A stretch of DNA of 64,000 nt from contig NZ_JADPKA010000095.1 in NCBI RefSeq assembly GCF_023073715.1, forward strand, positions 124,001 through 188,000, in the 5' to 3' direction. Source of the stretch: Bradyrhizobium sp. 164. Lineage in GTDB: Bacteria; Pseudomonadota; Alphaproteobacteria; Rhizobiales; Xanthobacteraceae. Under the pieces are notes generated by a model. The model was not told the DNA's origin. It made no database searches and was given only the letters and a program-made list of their open reading frames with translations. Shown here one piece after another: positions 11,924 through 20,771 of the stretch. Every line of letters begins with the position of its first letter. The stretch's first letter is position 1. Made by a program: the position numbers and the translations under genes.

Positions 11924-12517
11924 TTAATCAATGATCGGCACATGCCTCGCCGCCGTGCGCGACACCGTACCATCGAGACGCGGATCGTCCGCCACCTCGA
12001 TCTGGCGGCGGAAGGCGCGAAAGCCGGACCGCTGGTAGAAGGCAACGGCCGATGGATGGTCGAACGTGCAGGTGTGCACCCAGACGCGGCGGACGTCGCG
12101 TGACCACGCAAGCTCCAGCGCGCGGTTCATCAGGAAGCGGGCGGCGCCGGTGCCGATTAGCCTAGCGGTGACGCCGAAATAGGTCAGCTCGCACTGGCCG
12201 GGCTCGCGGAAGCCGAGCTCGAGCAGGCCTTCGTCGCTTCCGTCCGCGACCAGGGCGTAGACCTCGATGCCAGGCGCGTGGATGATCGCAGCGAGCTCTG
12301 CATCGGTCATGCGGGCTCGTGAGAACCACAACCACTCCTCGCCGACACGGCGGAAGAGGTCGCGGTACCAGGCAAGCGCGGGGGTATCGACCTTGCGCAG
12401 GGTCCACGCGCCAGGGGGATCGTCGCGGCGCTCCGGAGGTGCGGTCATCTCCAAATGCGTGACAACCGCCGCGATCTTGCCGGCGGGCACGTCGGAATAG
12501 CCGTCCGATATCATCAT
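11924..12517 (-). CDS. GNAT-family N-acetyltransferase
   Basis: A 197-residue GNAT protein that probably moves an acetyl group from acetyl-CoA to a small molecule or protein amine. The fold is visible as EVYALVADGSDEGLLELGFRE (beta strands 2-4), LTYFGVTARLIGTGAARFLMNRALE (acetyl-CoA pyrophosphate loop in the form LIGTGAA) and TFDHPSAVAFYQRSGFRAFRR near the C terminus. Its ATG overlaps the TGA of the upstream penicillin-acylase pseudogene (ATGATGA at 12517-12511), indicating translational coupling before that gene decayed. An alternative start is the next codon, also ATG. Confidence 0.88.
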   Translation of the reverse strand: MMISDGYSDVPAGKIAAVVTHLEMTAPPERRDDPPGAWTLRKVDTPALAWYRDLFRRVGEEWLWFSRARMTDAELAAIIHAPGIEVYALVADGSDEGLLELGFREPGQCELTYFGVTARLIGTGAARFLMNRALELAWSRDVRRVWVHTCTFDHPSAVAFYQRSGFRAFRRQIEVADDPRLDGTVSRTAARHVPIID

Positions 12518-14958
12518 CGCGGCGTCAGGGTGATGGCTTCTGCGGTAGCGGCTTCGACCGCGGGTTGGCTGTAGAGCAGCGGCACATATTGTCCGGTCGC
12601 CCAGAGCGGGGCGAGGTCGCGGTAGTGGCCGCTGAACGGATCGCCGGATTGCCCCGGCGTGTTGATGGTGCGGCTCGCGTCCCAATTGCCGACGTCGAGC
12701 ACCATCCGAAACGAGGCGCCTGAGATGAGCTGGTAGTCCGAGCGGCGATAGGTGGCGGCGCGCGGAACGTTGGCTGCGCCGCCGAAGGCGAGCGGGCCCA
12801 CCGACATTTGCGCTGCGGTCGCCTTGTCGGCAAGCGGGATCAGCGCGTGGTCGAACTTGGCAACATGCAGGCGGCCCCAGCGCCAGGCCGTGCATCGTCC
12901 CCGAGCTTGCCGGCGACGTCGGCAACCGCAGCGCCCAAGCTCTCGCACAGGATCTGGTCGCGTGCGGCAGCGGGATCGGCGCCGAGCGCGGCATCAGGGG
13001 ACTCGAGATAGGCGACGATCGCCGAAATGCTGGATGCCTCGGGCGCAATCAAGCCCACCGCCTTGGGCGCCGTGGTCTTCAGCAGCGTGGGGCCGAGATG
13101 ATTGGCGATCCAGACCTCGAACAATGCGGCGGCGGCACTGTCGGCGGCATCGCGCGCGTCCCATGGCCTCAACAGCTCGAGACCCTTCTTCACATTGGCA
13201 TCGTCCGAAGTCAGAGGCTGCAGCAGCTTGACGAGGCGCCGCCCCAGCATCGCGGTATCGTCGTTCTGCAAATCCATGGCGTCGGCGAGTGTCACTTTGC
13301 TGTTGGCCTGGAGCACCTCGACGATGCGCTGCCAGCGGGCGCTGTCGGCCCATTCGAAGCCGACCTTGCGTTCGCTGATGGGGTAATCAGGCGGAAGGTT
13401 CATCTGGTTGGCCGTGGCCAGAAAGCCCTGCTTGGGCTGATAGGCTTTTGGCAGATCGTCGAGCGACAGAAAGCCCTGCCAGTCATAGCGGCCATCGCCC
13501 GGCACCGGCATCAGACCGTCATAGTTGACGCGGCGCGGAGTCTTGCCTGCGGCAACCCAGCCGATATTGCCGCGCGTATCGGCATAGACCTGGTTCTCCG
13601 AGGGCGCGCCCCAGCGCCGCATCGCCGCGAGAAAGCCGTTCCAGTCCTTCGCGGTCATGTAGTCGGACGAGCCGAAATAGGCGGAAGTGCCGGGCTCGAA
13701 CCAGATCGAGCGCACCGCGAAGGCGCGCTTGTTGCCCTCGTCGACATGAATCACCGGACCGTGCCGGGTGAACTTCAGCTCGATTTCGCGATCGCCCTCG
13801 CCTTTCACCTGCTCGGTCTCGTGGACGATGCGCATGTCCTCCCAACCATTGCCGTAACGGTACTGATTGGGATTTTGCGGATTGAGCTCATAGACGTAGA
13901 GGTCTTCCTGGTCGACATTGAAGATGGTGAGGCCAAAGGCGATGGTGCCGTTATGGCCGATCGAAATGCCGGGCAGCGCCGGCTCACCGGCGCCGATCAC
14001 GGAAAGGCCGGGCGCGTTCAGCCCGACGATATAGCGCAGCGACGGCACGCTGTGCTCGCGATGCGGATCGTTGGCGAGAATCGGGCGTCCGGTCGCGGTG
14101 CGCGAAGGCGCGATCACCCAATTGTTAGAGCCGATGGTGTCGCGCTGTTGATCGGCCGCGTCCAGATAGGTGTCGGGATCATGCGCGAGCGCGGCCTGTC
14201 GCTCTTTCGGCTGCGGAAAGGCGACCGGGCGCGTCGCAAGGTCATAGGCCGCGAGCACCGCCTTCGGGACGCTACAGATCGAGGCCATCGGGGACTTTCG
14301 TCGTCCAGGCCGGCTCGAGCTTGACGCGAAACCGATCGGCCTCGAGGCCCGCCGCGCAGGCAACCAGGGAGCGCTTGACCTCCGAAGCGATATTGCGGGT
14401 GAGCCCATGGCTGCGAATACGGACGACGTCGTCCGCGGTCCAGGGATCCGGCCTGGTGCCGGCGATCCTGAACTCGATCGGCAGCGGCCGCTTGCCATCG
14501 CGAACATCCGCGACATAGGCATTGATGCCGGCAACGAACGCTTCCGCGTAGGTCTTCGCCTTGGGGCCATAGGACGCCCACTCCGCGTTCATGTCGCCGC
14601 GATAGAGGAACAGCCGCAGCGCCTTATCCTGCTCCGCATAGGCCGGGCCGAAATCCCTGGCGAGCAGCCCGAGCCCGCGCTTGCGCCAGAGATCGATCTG
14701 CCAGAGCCGGTCGCGCGCGGCGTTGAAACCCTGCAGAAAGAACAGGTCGTGCTCGTTACCGGCATAGATGTGCGGAATGCCCCAGACGTCGACCAGGATC
14801 CTGGCGGGCGCATTGAGGCCGGCGACATCGGTCTTGACTTGGCGCGCGTTCGAGAGCGGGTTCTCCTTTTCGCGTGCGGTTGCGCCGGAAGCGAGCAGCA
14901 CGCTGCAGACCGCCGCGGTGCACAGCGCCCGCATGACCCGGTTGATATCCGTGTTCAT
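12514..14958 (-). pseudogene. Penicillin acylase family (Ntn hydrolase) gene with two frameshifts
   Basis: A periplasmic amidase or acyl-homoserine-lactone/beta-lactam acylase type gene of normal length (about 815 codons) split over three frames. Fragment 1 (14958 to about 14275) has a signal peptide, VDVWGIPHIYAGNEHDLFF and the alpha subunit. Fragment 2 (about 14270 to 12885) begins the beta subunit with the nucleophile serine in TIGSNNWV and has GRPILANDPH. Fragment 3 (about 12885 to 12514) has WRWGRLHVAKFDHAL and the C-terminal GNWDASRTINTPGQSGDP. Frame changes are about one extra base near 14270 and one missing base near 12885. Key residues are all present, so decay is recent or the frameshifts are sequence errors. 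ATG at 14958 has GGGAGAA upstream. Confidence 0.85.
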
Positions 14959-15011
14959 TGTCGTTTCTCCCGTTGTTGTTATTTGAGCGAGCGACGTGAA
15001 TCCGCTTACGC

Positions 15012-16517
15012 TTACCCCTCCCCCTCGTCGCTCGCCAGCACGCCCTTCACCGCTCTTGCCCATCCGGCCAGCTTTCGCTCGCGCGTCGTCTGGCTCATGT
15101 TCGGCTTGAAGCGGTGCTCGAGGCGCCAGTTGTCGGCGAATTTTGTCGGCTCGGGATAGACGCCCGCCTGGAGGCCGGCGAGGTAGGCAGCCCCGAGGGC
15201 CGTGGTCTCCTGGATCACGGGGCGGTCAACCGGGGCGTCGAGGAGATCGGCGAGGCGCTGCATGGTCCAGTCGGAGGCGGTCATGCCGCCATCGACGCGG
15301 AGCACGACGCTCGCCGTTTCCGAGCTCGGCCAGTCCGCGCGCATCGCGGCCCAGAGATCGAAGGTCTGATAGCAGACGCTTTCCAGCGCGGCGTGGGCGA
15401 GCTCGGCAGGGCCGGTGTTGCGGGTGAGGCCGAACAAGGCGCCACGGACGCGCGGATTCCAATAGGGGGCGCCCATGCCGACGAAGGCAGGGACGAGATA
15501 GACGCTCTGCATGGAATCCGACTGATCGGCGAGCGGGCCGGTTTCGGCGGCATGCTTGATGAGCCCTATACCATCGCGCAGCCATTGCACCGCCGAGCCT
15601 GCCACGAAGATCGAGCCTTCCAGCGCGTAGGTGCGCTTGCCGTCGAGCTGATAGGCGACGGTGGTGAGCAGCTTGTTCTTCGACACCACAGGCGTGGTGC
15701 CGGTGTTGAGCAGCGCAAAGCAGCCGGTGCCGTAGGTCGACTTCATCATGCCCGGGCGGAAGCAGGCCTGACCGATGGTCGCGGCCTGCTGGTCGCCGGC
15801 GATGCCTGATATCGCAATGGGCCCGCCGAACAGGTCGGGCGTGCTCTCGCCGAAGCGGGCGGAAGAGTCCTTGATCTCGGGCAGCATCGAGCGCGGCACG
15901 CCGATGATCTCCAAGAGCTCGTCGTCCCACTGGCCGGTGTGGATGTTGAACAGCAGCGTGCGCGAGGCATTGGTGGCGTCGGTGGCATGCACCTTGCCGC
16001 CGGTGAGGCGCCAGAGCAGATAGCAATCGATGGTGCCGAACATCAGCTCGCCGCGCGCGGCGCGCGCCCGCGCGCCGGGAACGTGGTCGAGGATCCAGGC
16101 CACCTTGGTGCCGGAGAAATAGGGATCGATGATCAGGCCGGTCTTCTGCGAGATCACGGGCTCGCGGCCGTCGGCTTTCAGCTTGGCGCAGATGTCTGCG
16201 GTGCGGCGGTCCTGCCAGACGATGGCGCGGTGCACGGCCTGCCCGGTGGCGCGGTCCCACACCACGGTGGTCTCGCGCTGGTTGGTGATGCCGATCGCGG
16301 CGATGTCCTTTGCATTGATGCCGGCCTGCGCGATCGCCTCGCGGCACACCATCACCGTCGAAGTCCAGATGTCCTCCGGCTCATGCTCGACCCATCCCGA
16401 GGCCGGGAAATGCTGCGGAAACTCGGCCTGCGCCTTCGCCGCGATCGAAATGTCGCTGCGAAACACGATGGCGCGCGAAGAGGTGGTGCCCTGGTCGATG
16501 GCGAGGACGAAAGACAT
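15012..16517 (-). CDS. glpK: Glycerol kinase
   Basis: GlpK phosphorylates glycerol to sn-glycerol 3-phosphate with ATP. The 501-residue FGGY-family protein has the phosphate-binding DQGTTSSRAIVF at residues 8-19, WVEHEPEDIW, the substrate motif TNQRETTVVWDR, GTIDCYLLWRLTGG, GIAGDQQAATIGQ and the second ATP-site motif VDGGMTASDW, all at expected spacing. No other glycerol gene (glpD, glpF) is next to it. The penicillin-acylase pseudogene follows 53 bases downstream. Confidence 0.96.
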   Translation of the reverse strand: MSFVLAIDQGTTSSRAIVFRSDISIAAKAQAEFPQHFPASGWVEHEPEDIWTSTVMVCREAIAQAGINAKDIAAIGITNQRETTVVWDRATGQAVHRAIVWQDRRTADICAKLKADGREPVISQKTGLIIDPYFSGTKVAWILDHVPGARARAARGELMFGTIDCYLLWRLTGGKVHATDATNASRTLLFNIHTGQWDDELLEIIGVPRSMLPEIKDSSARFGESTPDLFGGPIAISGIAGDQQAATIGQACFRPGMMKSTYGTGCFALLNTGTTPVVSKNKLLTTVAYQLDGKRTYALEGSIFVAGSAVQWLRDGIGLIKHAAETGPLADQSDSMQSVYLVPAFVGMGAPYWNPRVRGALFGLTRNTGPAELAHAALESVCYQTFDLWAAMRADWPSSETASVVLRVDGGMTASDWTMQRLADLLDAPVDRPVIQETTALGAAYLAGLQAGVYPEPTKFADNWRLEHRFKPNMSQTTRERKLAGWARAVKGVLASDEGEG

Positions 16518-16830
16518 GGCGGCTACCTCAGCGTTTTCTTGGCGTTTCCCTGGAAGGGATCATTGTGTCGCGGCAAGAAAACGGGATTGCCGGCAAGAGG
16601 TCAAGATTGGTCTCCGCTTACCCTCCCCTGGAGGGGCCCTGGAGGGGGAGGGTCGATCGCGTGAAGCGCGAGCGGGGTGGGGTGAAGCCGCAACGGCGGT
16701 CTCACATTCCTTTCAGAAAGGATCTTTTACACGCGTTCCGAAGCACCGCGTTCGCGGATGGTCTGCCACCCCGCCCCGCCGCGCATTGCATGCGCAGCGA
16801 CCCTCCAGGGGAGGGTCAGAGAAGGCGCGA
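16518..16830. other. Repeat-filled intergenic region between glpK and the DUF559 gene
   Basis: 313 bp with no plausible gene. Most of it is a family D palindromic repeat (16620-16816); the right part is also one of the two direct repeats that bracket the DUF559 gene. Confidence 0.7.
16620..16816 (+). repeat. Long palindromic repeat, family D, copy 2
   Basis: Starts ACCCTCCCCTGGAGGGG and ends ACCCTCCAGGGGAGGGT; it holds the GATCGCGTGAAGCGCGAGCGGGGTGGGGTGA-type block also seen at 9560-9600 in opposite orientation. Confidence 0.75.
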
Positions 16831-17223
16831 CTATGAGCGGCGATGTTTCAGTGGTTGTGTCTCCGTCTCGCGCGATCCGTACAGCTCGATGTAGATGCGT
16901 TCGCGCACGGCCATCAGATCGCTGGCGATCTCCGAATTCCAGAAGCGGACGACGCGGTAGCCCTCGCGCTCGAGCCAGCGTTGGCGATCGAGGTCGCATG
17001 CGGCCACCTCCTCTTGGCTATGGTGTCCGCCGTCCAGTTCGATGATGAGGCGCTTGGCTGGGCAGAAGAAATCGACGACGTAGGGGCCGATCGGCGCTTG
17101 GCGGCGGAAGTGCGAGCCGTGCATCGGGAGGTCTTTGAGGACGCGCCACAGCATCCGCTCGTGCAGCGTGGTGTTGGCTCTCAGTTTCTTCGCGGCGGCG
17201 CGTCGGATCGATGTTGAGACCAT
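16831..17223 (-). CDS. DUF559 domain protein (Vsr-like endonuclease fold)
   Basis: A 130-residue protein of the DUF559 family, related to very-short-patch-repair and restriction endonuclease folds. Motifs present are LRANTTLHERMLWRVLK (residues 15-31), FRRQAPIGPYVVDFFCP (39-55, with the acidic Asp51), RLIIELDGGHH (58-68, Glu62 and Asp64) and REGYRVVRFWNSEI (86-99), matching the usual E..D..ExDG nuclease-like layout. The native role of the family is unsettled. The gene is bracketed by about 60-bp direct copies of the same repeat (16774-16831 and 17242-17305). ATG at 17223 is the first Met before the family-like sequence. Confidence 0.88.
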   Translation of the reverse strand: MVSTSIRRAAAKKLRANTTLHERMLWRVLKDLPMHGSHFRRQAPIGPYVVDFFCPAKRLIIELDGGHHSQEEVAACDLDRQRWLEREGYRVVRFWNSEIASDLMAVRERIYIELYGSRETETQPLKHRRS

Positions 17224-17234
17224 TTGTGTGGCTT

Positions 17235-17290
17235 CATCCCACCCCGCTGCGCATTGCATGCGCAGCGACCCTCCCCCTCCAGGGGAGGGT
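17235..17290 (+). repeat. Family D repeat, copy 3
   Basis: Shortened copy containing CGCATTGCATGCG, AGCGACCCTCC and CCAGGGGAGGGT. It matches 16774-16816 in direct orientation on the other side of the DUF559 gene. Confidence 0.75.
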
Positions 17291-17333
17291 AAGAGAAGCC
17301 GCGCCTCGATGCAACTGAACGTAGTTTCGCCGG

Positions 17334-18107
17334 CTACACCGCTGCCGTGGTGACGCCGCCGTCGATGACGATGGTCTGGCCGGTCATGAAGCTCGATGCG
17401 TCGGAGGCGAGGTAGGCGACGGCACCGGCGATTTCGTCGGGTTCGCCGATGCGGCGGAGCGGCGTGGTGGCGGTGCGGCGCTTCAGATTGGCTTCGTCTT
17501 CCCAGAGCGCGCGGGCGAAATCGGTCTTGACGAGTCCGGGCGCGATGCAGTTGACGCGAACGCCTTTGGGGCCCCATTCGCCGGCGAGCGAGCGGCACAG
17601 CGCGAAGTCGGCGGCTTTCGAGATGCCGTAGGCGCCGATCACGGTGGAGCCGCGCAAGCCGCCGATCGAGGAGATGATGATGACGGAGCCATTGCCGCGC
17701 TCGGCCATCTCAGGGATCGCGAGCGCGGAGAGCCAGATGTTGCTCTTGACGTTCGAGCCCATGATCTTGTCGAAGGCTTCGTCGGTGATGTCGAGCAGCG
17801 GGCCGTAATAGGGGTTCACTGCGGCGTTGCAGACGAGGATGTCGACCTTGCCGTAGTGCTTCGTTGCGCCCGAGATCAGCGCCTCGACCTCGTTCTTGCG
17901 CGCGATGTTGCAGGGAATGACGATGGCATCGCCGCCGGCGGCAATGATGCCATCGGCGACCTCCTTGCAGGCATCCGCCTTGCGCGAGGAGACCACGACC
18001 TTGGCTCCTAATTTTGCCAGCAGCTCGGCGGAGGAGCGGCCGATGCCGCGGCTGGAGCCGGTGACGACGGCCACCTTGCCGGTGAGATCGAACGGGGTGT
18101 TTTTCAT
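17334..18107 (-). CDS. Short-chain dehydrogenase/reductase, last gene of the pim-like operon
   Basis: A 257-residue classical SDR. The Rossmann motif is TGSSRGIGRSSAE (16-28), NAAVNPYY marks the NNAG position, and the catalytic residues are Ser in IISSIGG, and Tyr and Lys in YGISKAADFA. The C terminus has PGLVKTDF and a TGQTIVIDGG end typical of FabG-like 3-hydroxyacyl or alcohol dehydrogenases. As last gene of an acyl-CoA degradation operon it may oxidise a 3-hydroxyacyl-CoA or a related alcohol, but the exact substrate is unknown. It is 146 bases behind the small-subunit acyl-CoA dehydrogenase, with a palindromic repeat in between. Confidence 0.88.
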   Translation of the reverse strand: MKNTPFDLTGKVAVVTGSSRGIGRSSAELLAKLGAKVVVSSRKADACKEVADGIIAAGGDAIVIPCNIARKNEVEALISGATKHYGKVDILVCNAAVNPYYGPLLDITDEAFDKIMGSNVKSNIWLSALAIPEMAERGNGSVIIISSIGGLRGSTVIGAYGISKAADFALCRSLAGEWGPKGVRVNCIAPGLVKTDFARALWEDEANLKRRTATTPLRRIGEPDEIAGAVAYLASDASSFMTGQTIVIDGGVTTAAV

Positions 18108-18139
18108 TTGTTGGGCTCCGCTATGGCCGCATACTCAGT

Positions 18140-18240
18140 GTCATCGCCCGCGAAGGCGGGCGATCCAGTATTCCAGAGACGGCGCGGCTGGAATCGAGAA
18201 GCCGCGGTGGACTGGGCCCCTCGCCTTCGCGGGGGACGAC
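18140..18240 (+). repeat. Palindromic intergenic repeat, family E, copy 1
   Basis: GTCATCGCCCGCGAAGGCG at the left and CGCCTTCGCGGGGGACGAC at the right, with inner GATCCAGT and ACTGGGCC arms. It lies inside the acyl-CoA operon. Confidence 0.8.
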
Positions 18241-18253
18241 AGGCGTCGTATGA

Positions 18254-19396
18254 CTAGATCAATCCGCCCGTCTCCGCGACACGGCGCTGGTGGTAGTCGG
18301 TGTCGCCAAAGGTATTCTCGATCATGGTGAGGCGCTTGAAATAGTGGCCGATCTTCGCCTCCATGGTCATGCCGATGCCGCCGTGGAGCTGGATCGACTG
18401 CTGGCCGACGAATTTGGCCGACTTGCCGATCTGCACCTTGGCCGCGGCGATCGCATTGCTGCGCTCCCTGGCGTCCTCGAAATCACCGGCCATGGTCGCG
18501 AACATCGACATCGAGCGCGCCTGCTCGGCCGCGACGAACATGTCGGAGGCGCGGTGCTGGAGCGACTGGAACGAGCCGATCGGAACGCCAAACTGCTTTC
18601 GCGTCTTGATGTACTCGACCGTGGTCTTGAGCGACTCGTCCATCAAGCCGACCGCCTCGGCGCAGAGTGCGATGCGCGCCTCGTCGACGACGCGCTCGAT
18701 CAGCGCGAGCGAATCCTCGGGGTTGCCGAGCACGGCGTCCGCGCCGATTTCGACGCCGGTAAAGGTGACGTCGGCAGCATGCAGGCCGTCCTGGGTCGGA
18801 TAGCCCTTCTTAGCTACGCCTTTTGCATTGGCGGGGACCAGGAACACGCCGATGCCCTTATGATCGCGGCGCTCGCCCTTGGTGCGCGCGGTGACGATCA
18901 GGGTATCGGCGTTCTCGCCGTTGAGCACGACGAACTTCTCGCCGTCGATCACCCAACCTTCGCTCTTCTTCTTCGCCGTCGTGGTGACGTCGAACAGATC
19001 GTAGCGCGAGTTCTTCTCGAGCTGGGCGAACGCCAGCGTCTTGCTGCCGTCGATGATCCCTGGCACGTGCGCGGCCTTCTGCGCGTCGCTGCCGGCATGG
19101 CGCAGGAAGCCGCCGCCGATCACCACCGTGGCGAGATAAGGCTCGAGCACCAGCGCCTTGCCGAGCGCTTCCATCACGATCATGGTCTCGACGCCGCCGC
19201 CACCGAAGCCGCCATCGGTCTCTGCGAAGGGCAGGCCGAGCAGGCCCTGCTCGGCGAGCTTGAGCCAGACGGTTTTGCTCCAGCCGCCCTTCTCCTTCAT
19301 ATACTTCTTGCGGCTCTCGAAATCGTAGGAATCGGTCAAGAGGCCGTCGATGCTTTCCTTGAGAAGCCGCTGCTCCTCGGACAGGTCAAAATCCAT
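18254..19396 (-). CDS. pimD: Acyl-CoA dehydrogenase, small-subunit type (PimD-like)
   Basis: A 380-residue flavoprotein of the acyl-CoA dehydrogenase family; with PimC it is expected to form a heteromeric enzyme that desaturates pimeloyl-CoA or other medium-chain dicarboxyl-CoA esters. Motifs include MDFDLSEEQRLLKES, the N-terminal helical domain, AFAQLEKNSRYD in the middle beta-domain, KTRKQFGVPIGSFQSLQHR, and QLHGGIGMTMEAKIGHYFKRL near the FAD and active-site region. The usual catalytic glutamate position is not obvious in this half. Length and order next to a 396-residue partner match R. palustris pimCD; the substrate is inferred. Confidence 0.85.
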   Translation of the reverse strand: MDFDLSEEQRLLKESIDGLLTDSYDFESRKKYMKEKGGWSKTVWLKLAEQGLLGLPFAETDGGFGGGGVETMIVMEALGKALVLEPYLATVVIGGGFLRHAGSDAQKAAHVPGIIDGSKTLAFAQLEKNSRYDLFDVTTTAKKKSEGWVIDGEKFVVLNGENADTLIVTARTKGERRDHKGIGVFLVPANAKGVAKKGYPTQDGLHAADVTFTGVEIGADAVLGNPEDSLALIERVVDEARIALCAEAVGLMDESLKTTVEYIKTRKQFGVPIGSFQSLQHRASDMFVAAEQARSMSMFATMAGDFEDARERSNAIAAAKVQIGKSAKFVGQQSIQLHGGIGMTMEAKIGHYFKRLTMIENTFGDTDYHQRRVAETGGLI

Positions 19397-19431
19397 GTTG
19401 CTTGGTTCCTCGTACCCGGAATTAATGCTTC

Positions 19432-19527
19432 GTCATTCCGGGACACGCGCGGAAGCGCGTGGACCCGGAAATCCAGAGTTTGTGGCGCGAGATTCCGGGT
19501 TCGCGCTGACGCGCGCCCCGGAATGAC
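19432..19527 (+). repeat. Palindromic intergenic repeat, family A, copy 3
   Basis: GTCATTCCGGGACACGCG ... GCGCGCCCCGGAATGAC, filling most of the 132-bp spacer between the two acyl-CoA dehydrogenase genes. Confidence 0.85.
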
Positions 19528-19528
19528 G

Positions 19529-20719
19529 CTAAAGCCCCAGCACCGCCTTGGCGATGATGTTGCGCTGGATCTCGTTGGAGCCGCCGTAGATCGAGACCTT
19601 GCGGTTGTTGAAATAGCTCGGTGCGATCTGGGCGGTCCAGTCCATGGCTTCGTTGGAGCCGTCGTCGCCGTGCACGTCGTAAGGCGCGGCGAACGGACCG
19701 ATCACTTCCATCAACAGCTCGGTGGTGGTCTGCTGGATCTCGGAGCCCTTGATCTTTAGCACGGACGAAGCCGGATTGGGCTTGCCCTTGCCGTGCTTGC
19801 CTTCGTCGGCGACGACGCGAAGCTGGGTCAGCTCCAGCGCCTTCAGCTCGATCTCGCAGGCCGCGAGCTTCTCGCGGAAGGCGGGATCCTGGATGATCGG
19901 CTTGCCGCCGGACTCGACCTTCGACGCCAGATCCTTGATGCGGCGGATGCGCTCCTTGGAGACGCCGACGCGGGCAATGCCGGTGCGCTCATTGCCGAGC
20001 AGGAATTTGGCGTAGTCCCAGCCCTTGTTCTCCTCGCCGATCAGGTTCTCGTAGGGAACCTCGACGTCGTCGACGAAGACCTCGTTGACCTCGGCGCCGC
20101 CGTCGATGGTCTGGATCGGACGCACGGTGACGCCTTTCGACTTCATCGAGAACACGATGAAGGAGATGCCCATCTGCTTCTTGGCGGCGGGATCGGTGCG
20201 GCAGAGGCAGAAGATCATGTCGGCGTGCTGGGCCAGCGTGGTCCAGGTCTTCTGGCCGTTGATGATCCATTTGTCGCCCTTGCGCTCGGCTTTCGTCTTC
20301 AGCGAGGCGAGGTCGGAGCCGGAGCCGGGCTCCGAAAATCCCTGGCACCACCAATCGTCGACATTGGCGATGCGCGGCAGGTACTTCTTCTTCTGCTCCT
20401 CGTTGCCGAAGGTGTAGATGACCGGGCCGACCATGCTGACGCCGAAGGCGAGCGGCTGCGGCGCTGGATAGGACTGCAGCTCCTCGTTGAAGATGTAGTG
20501 CTGCACGCTTGTCCACCCCGTGCCGCCATATTCCTTCGGCCAGTGGCTGACGCCCCAGCCCTTCTTGTTGAGGATGCGCCACCATGTCACCATCTCGTCC
20601 TTCGAGAGGTGGCGGCCCTCGACCAGCTTGCGCCGCGTATCCGGCGGCACGTTGTCGCGCAAGAACTGCCGCACTTCCTCGCGAAACGCCTGCTCTTCTT
20701 TCGTGAATGCGAGATCCAT
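19529..20719 (-). CDS. pimC: Acyl-CoA dehydrogenase, large-subunit type (PimC-like)
   Basis: A 396-residue acyl-CoA dehydrogenase, taken as the partner of the PimD-like gene. The N-terminal domain starts MDLAFTKEEQAFREEVR; the middle domain has CQGFSEPGSGSDLASL, the FAD/substrate signature, and WTTLAQHADMIF. The C-terminal helical domain has LLGNERTGIARVGVSKER and the end motif IYGGSNEIQRNIIAK, which normally binds FAD of the neighbouring subunit. It introduces the alpha-beta double bond in the acyl-CoA chain and feeds electron-transferring flavoprotein. A clear AGGAGG lies 5 bases before the ATG. It follows the thiolase gene after 52 bases containing a small hairpin. Confidence 0.88.
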   Translation of the reverse strand: MDLAFTKEEQAFREEVRQFLRDNVPPDTRRKLVEGRHLSKDEMVTWWRILNKKGWGVSHWPKEYGGTGWTSVQHYIFNEELQSYPAPQPLAFGVSMVGPVIYTFGNEEQKKKYLPRIANVDDWWCQGFSEPGSGSDLASLKTKAERKGDKWIINGQKTWTTLAQHADMIFCLCRTDPAAKKQMGISFIVFSMKSKGVTVRPIQTIDGGAEVNEVFVDDVEVPYENLIGEENKGWDYAKFLLGNERTGIARVGVSKERIRRIKDLASKVESGGKPIIQDPAFREKLAACEIELKALELTQLRVVADEGKHGKGKPNPASSVLKIKGSEIQQTTTELLMEVIGPFAAPYDVHGDDGSNEAMDWTAQIAPSYFNNRKVSIYGGSNEIQRNIIAKAVLGL

Positions 20720-20738
20720 CGGATCCTCCTGTGAGCTT

Positions 20739-20766
20739 CGTCATCCTGGCGAAAGCCAGGACGACG
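20739..20766 (+). repeat. Short hairpin between thiolase and pimC
   Basis: CGTCATCCTGGC, GAAA loop, GCCAGGACGACG: a 12-bp stem with one mismatch. It resembles the ends of the family E repeats and lies inside the operon. Confidence 0.6.
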
Positions 20767-20771
20767 GTGAA

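Noticed and set aside
18290..19759. 489-codon plus-strand frame opposite the acyl-CoA dehydrogenase genes
   Set aside because: Shadow frame; it also crosses a palindromic repeat.
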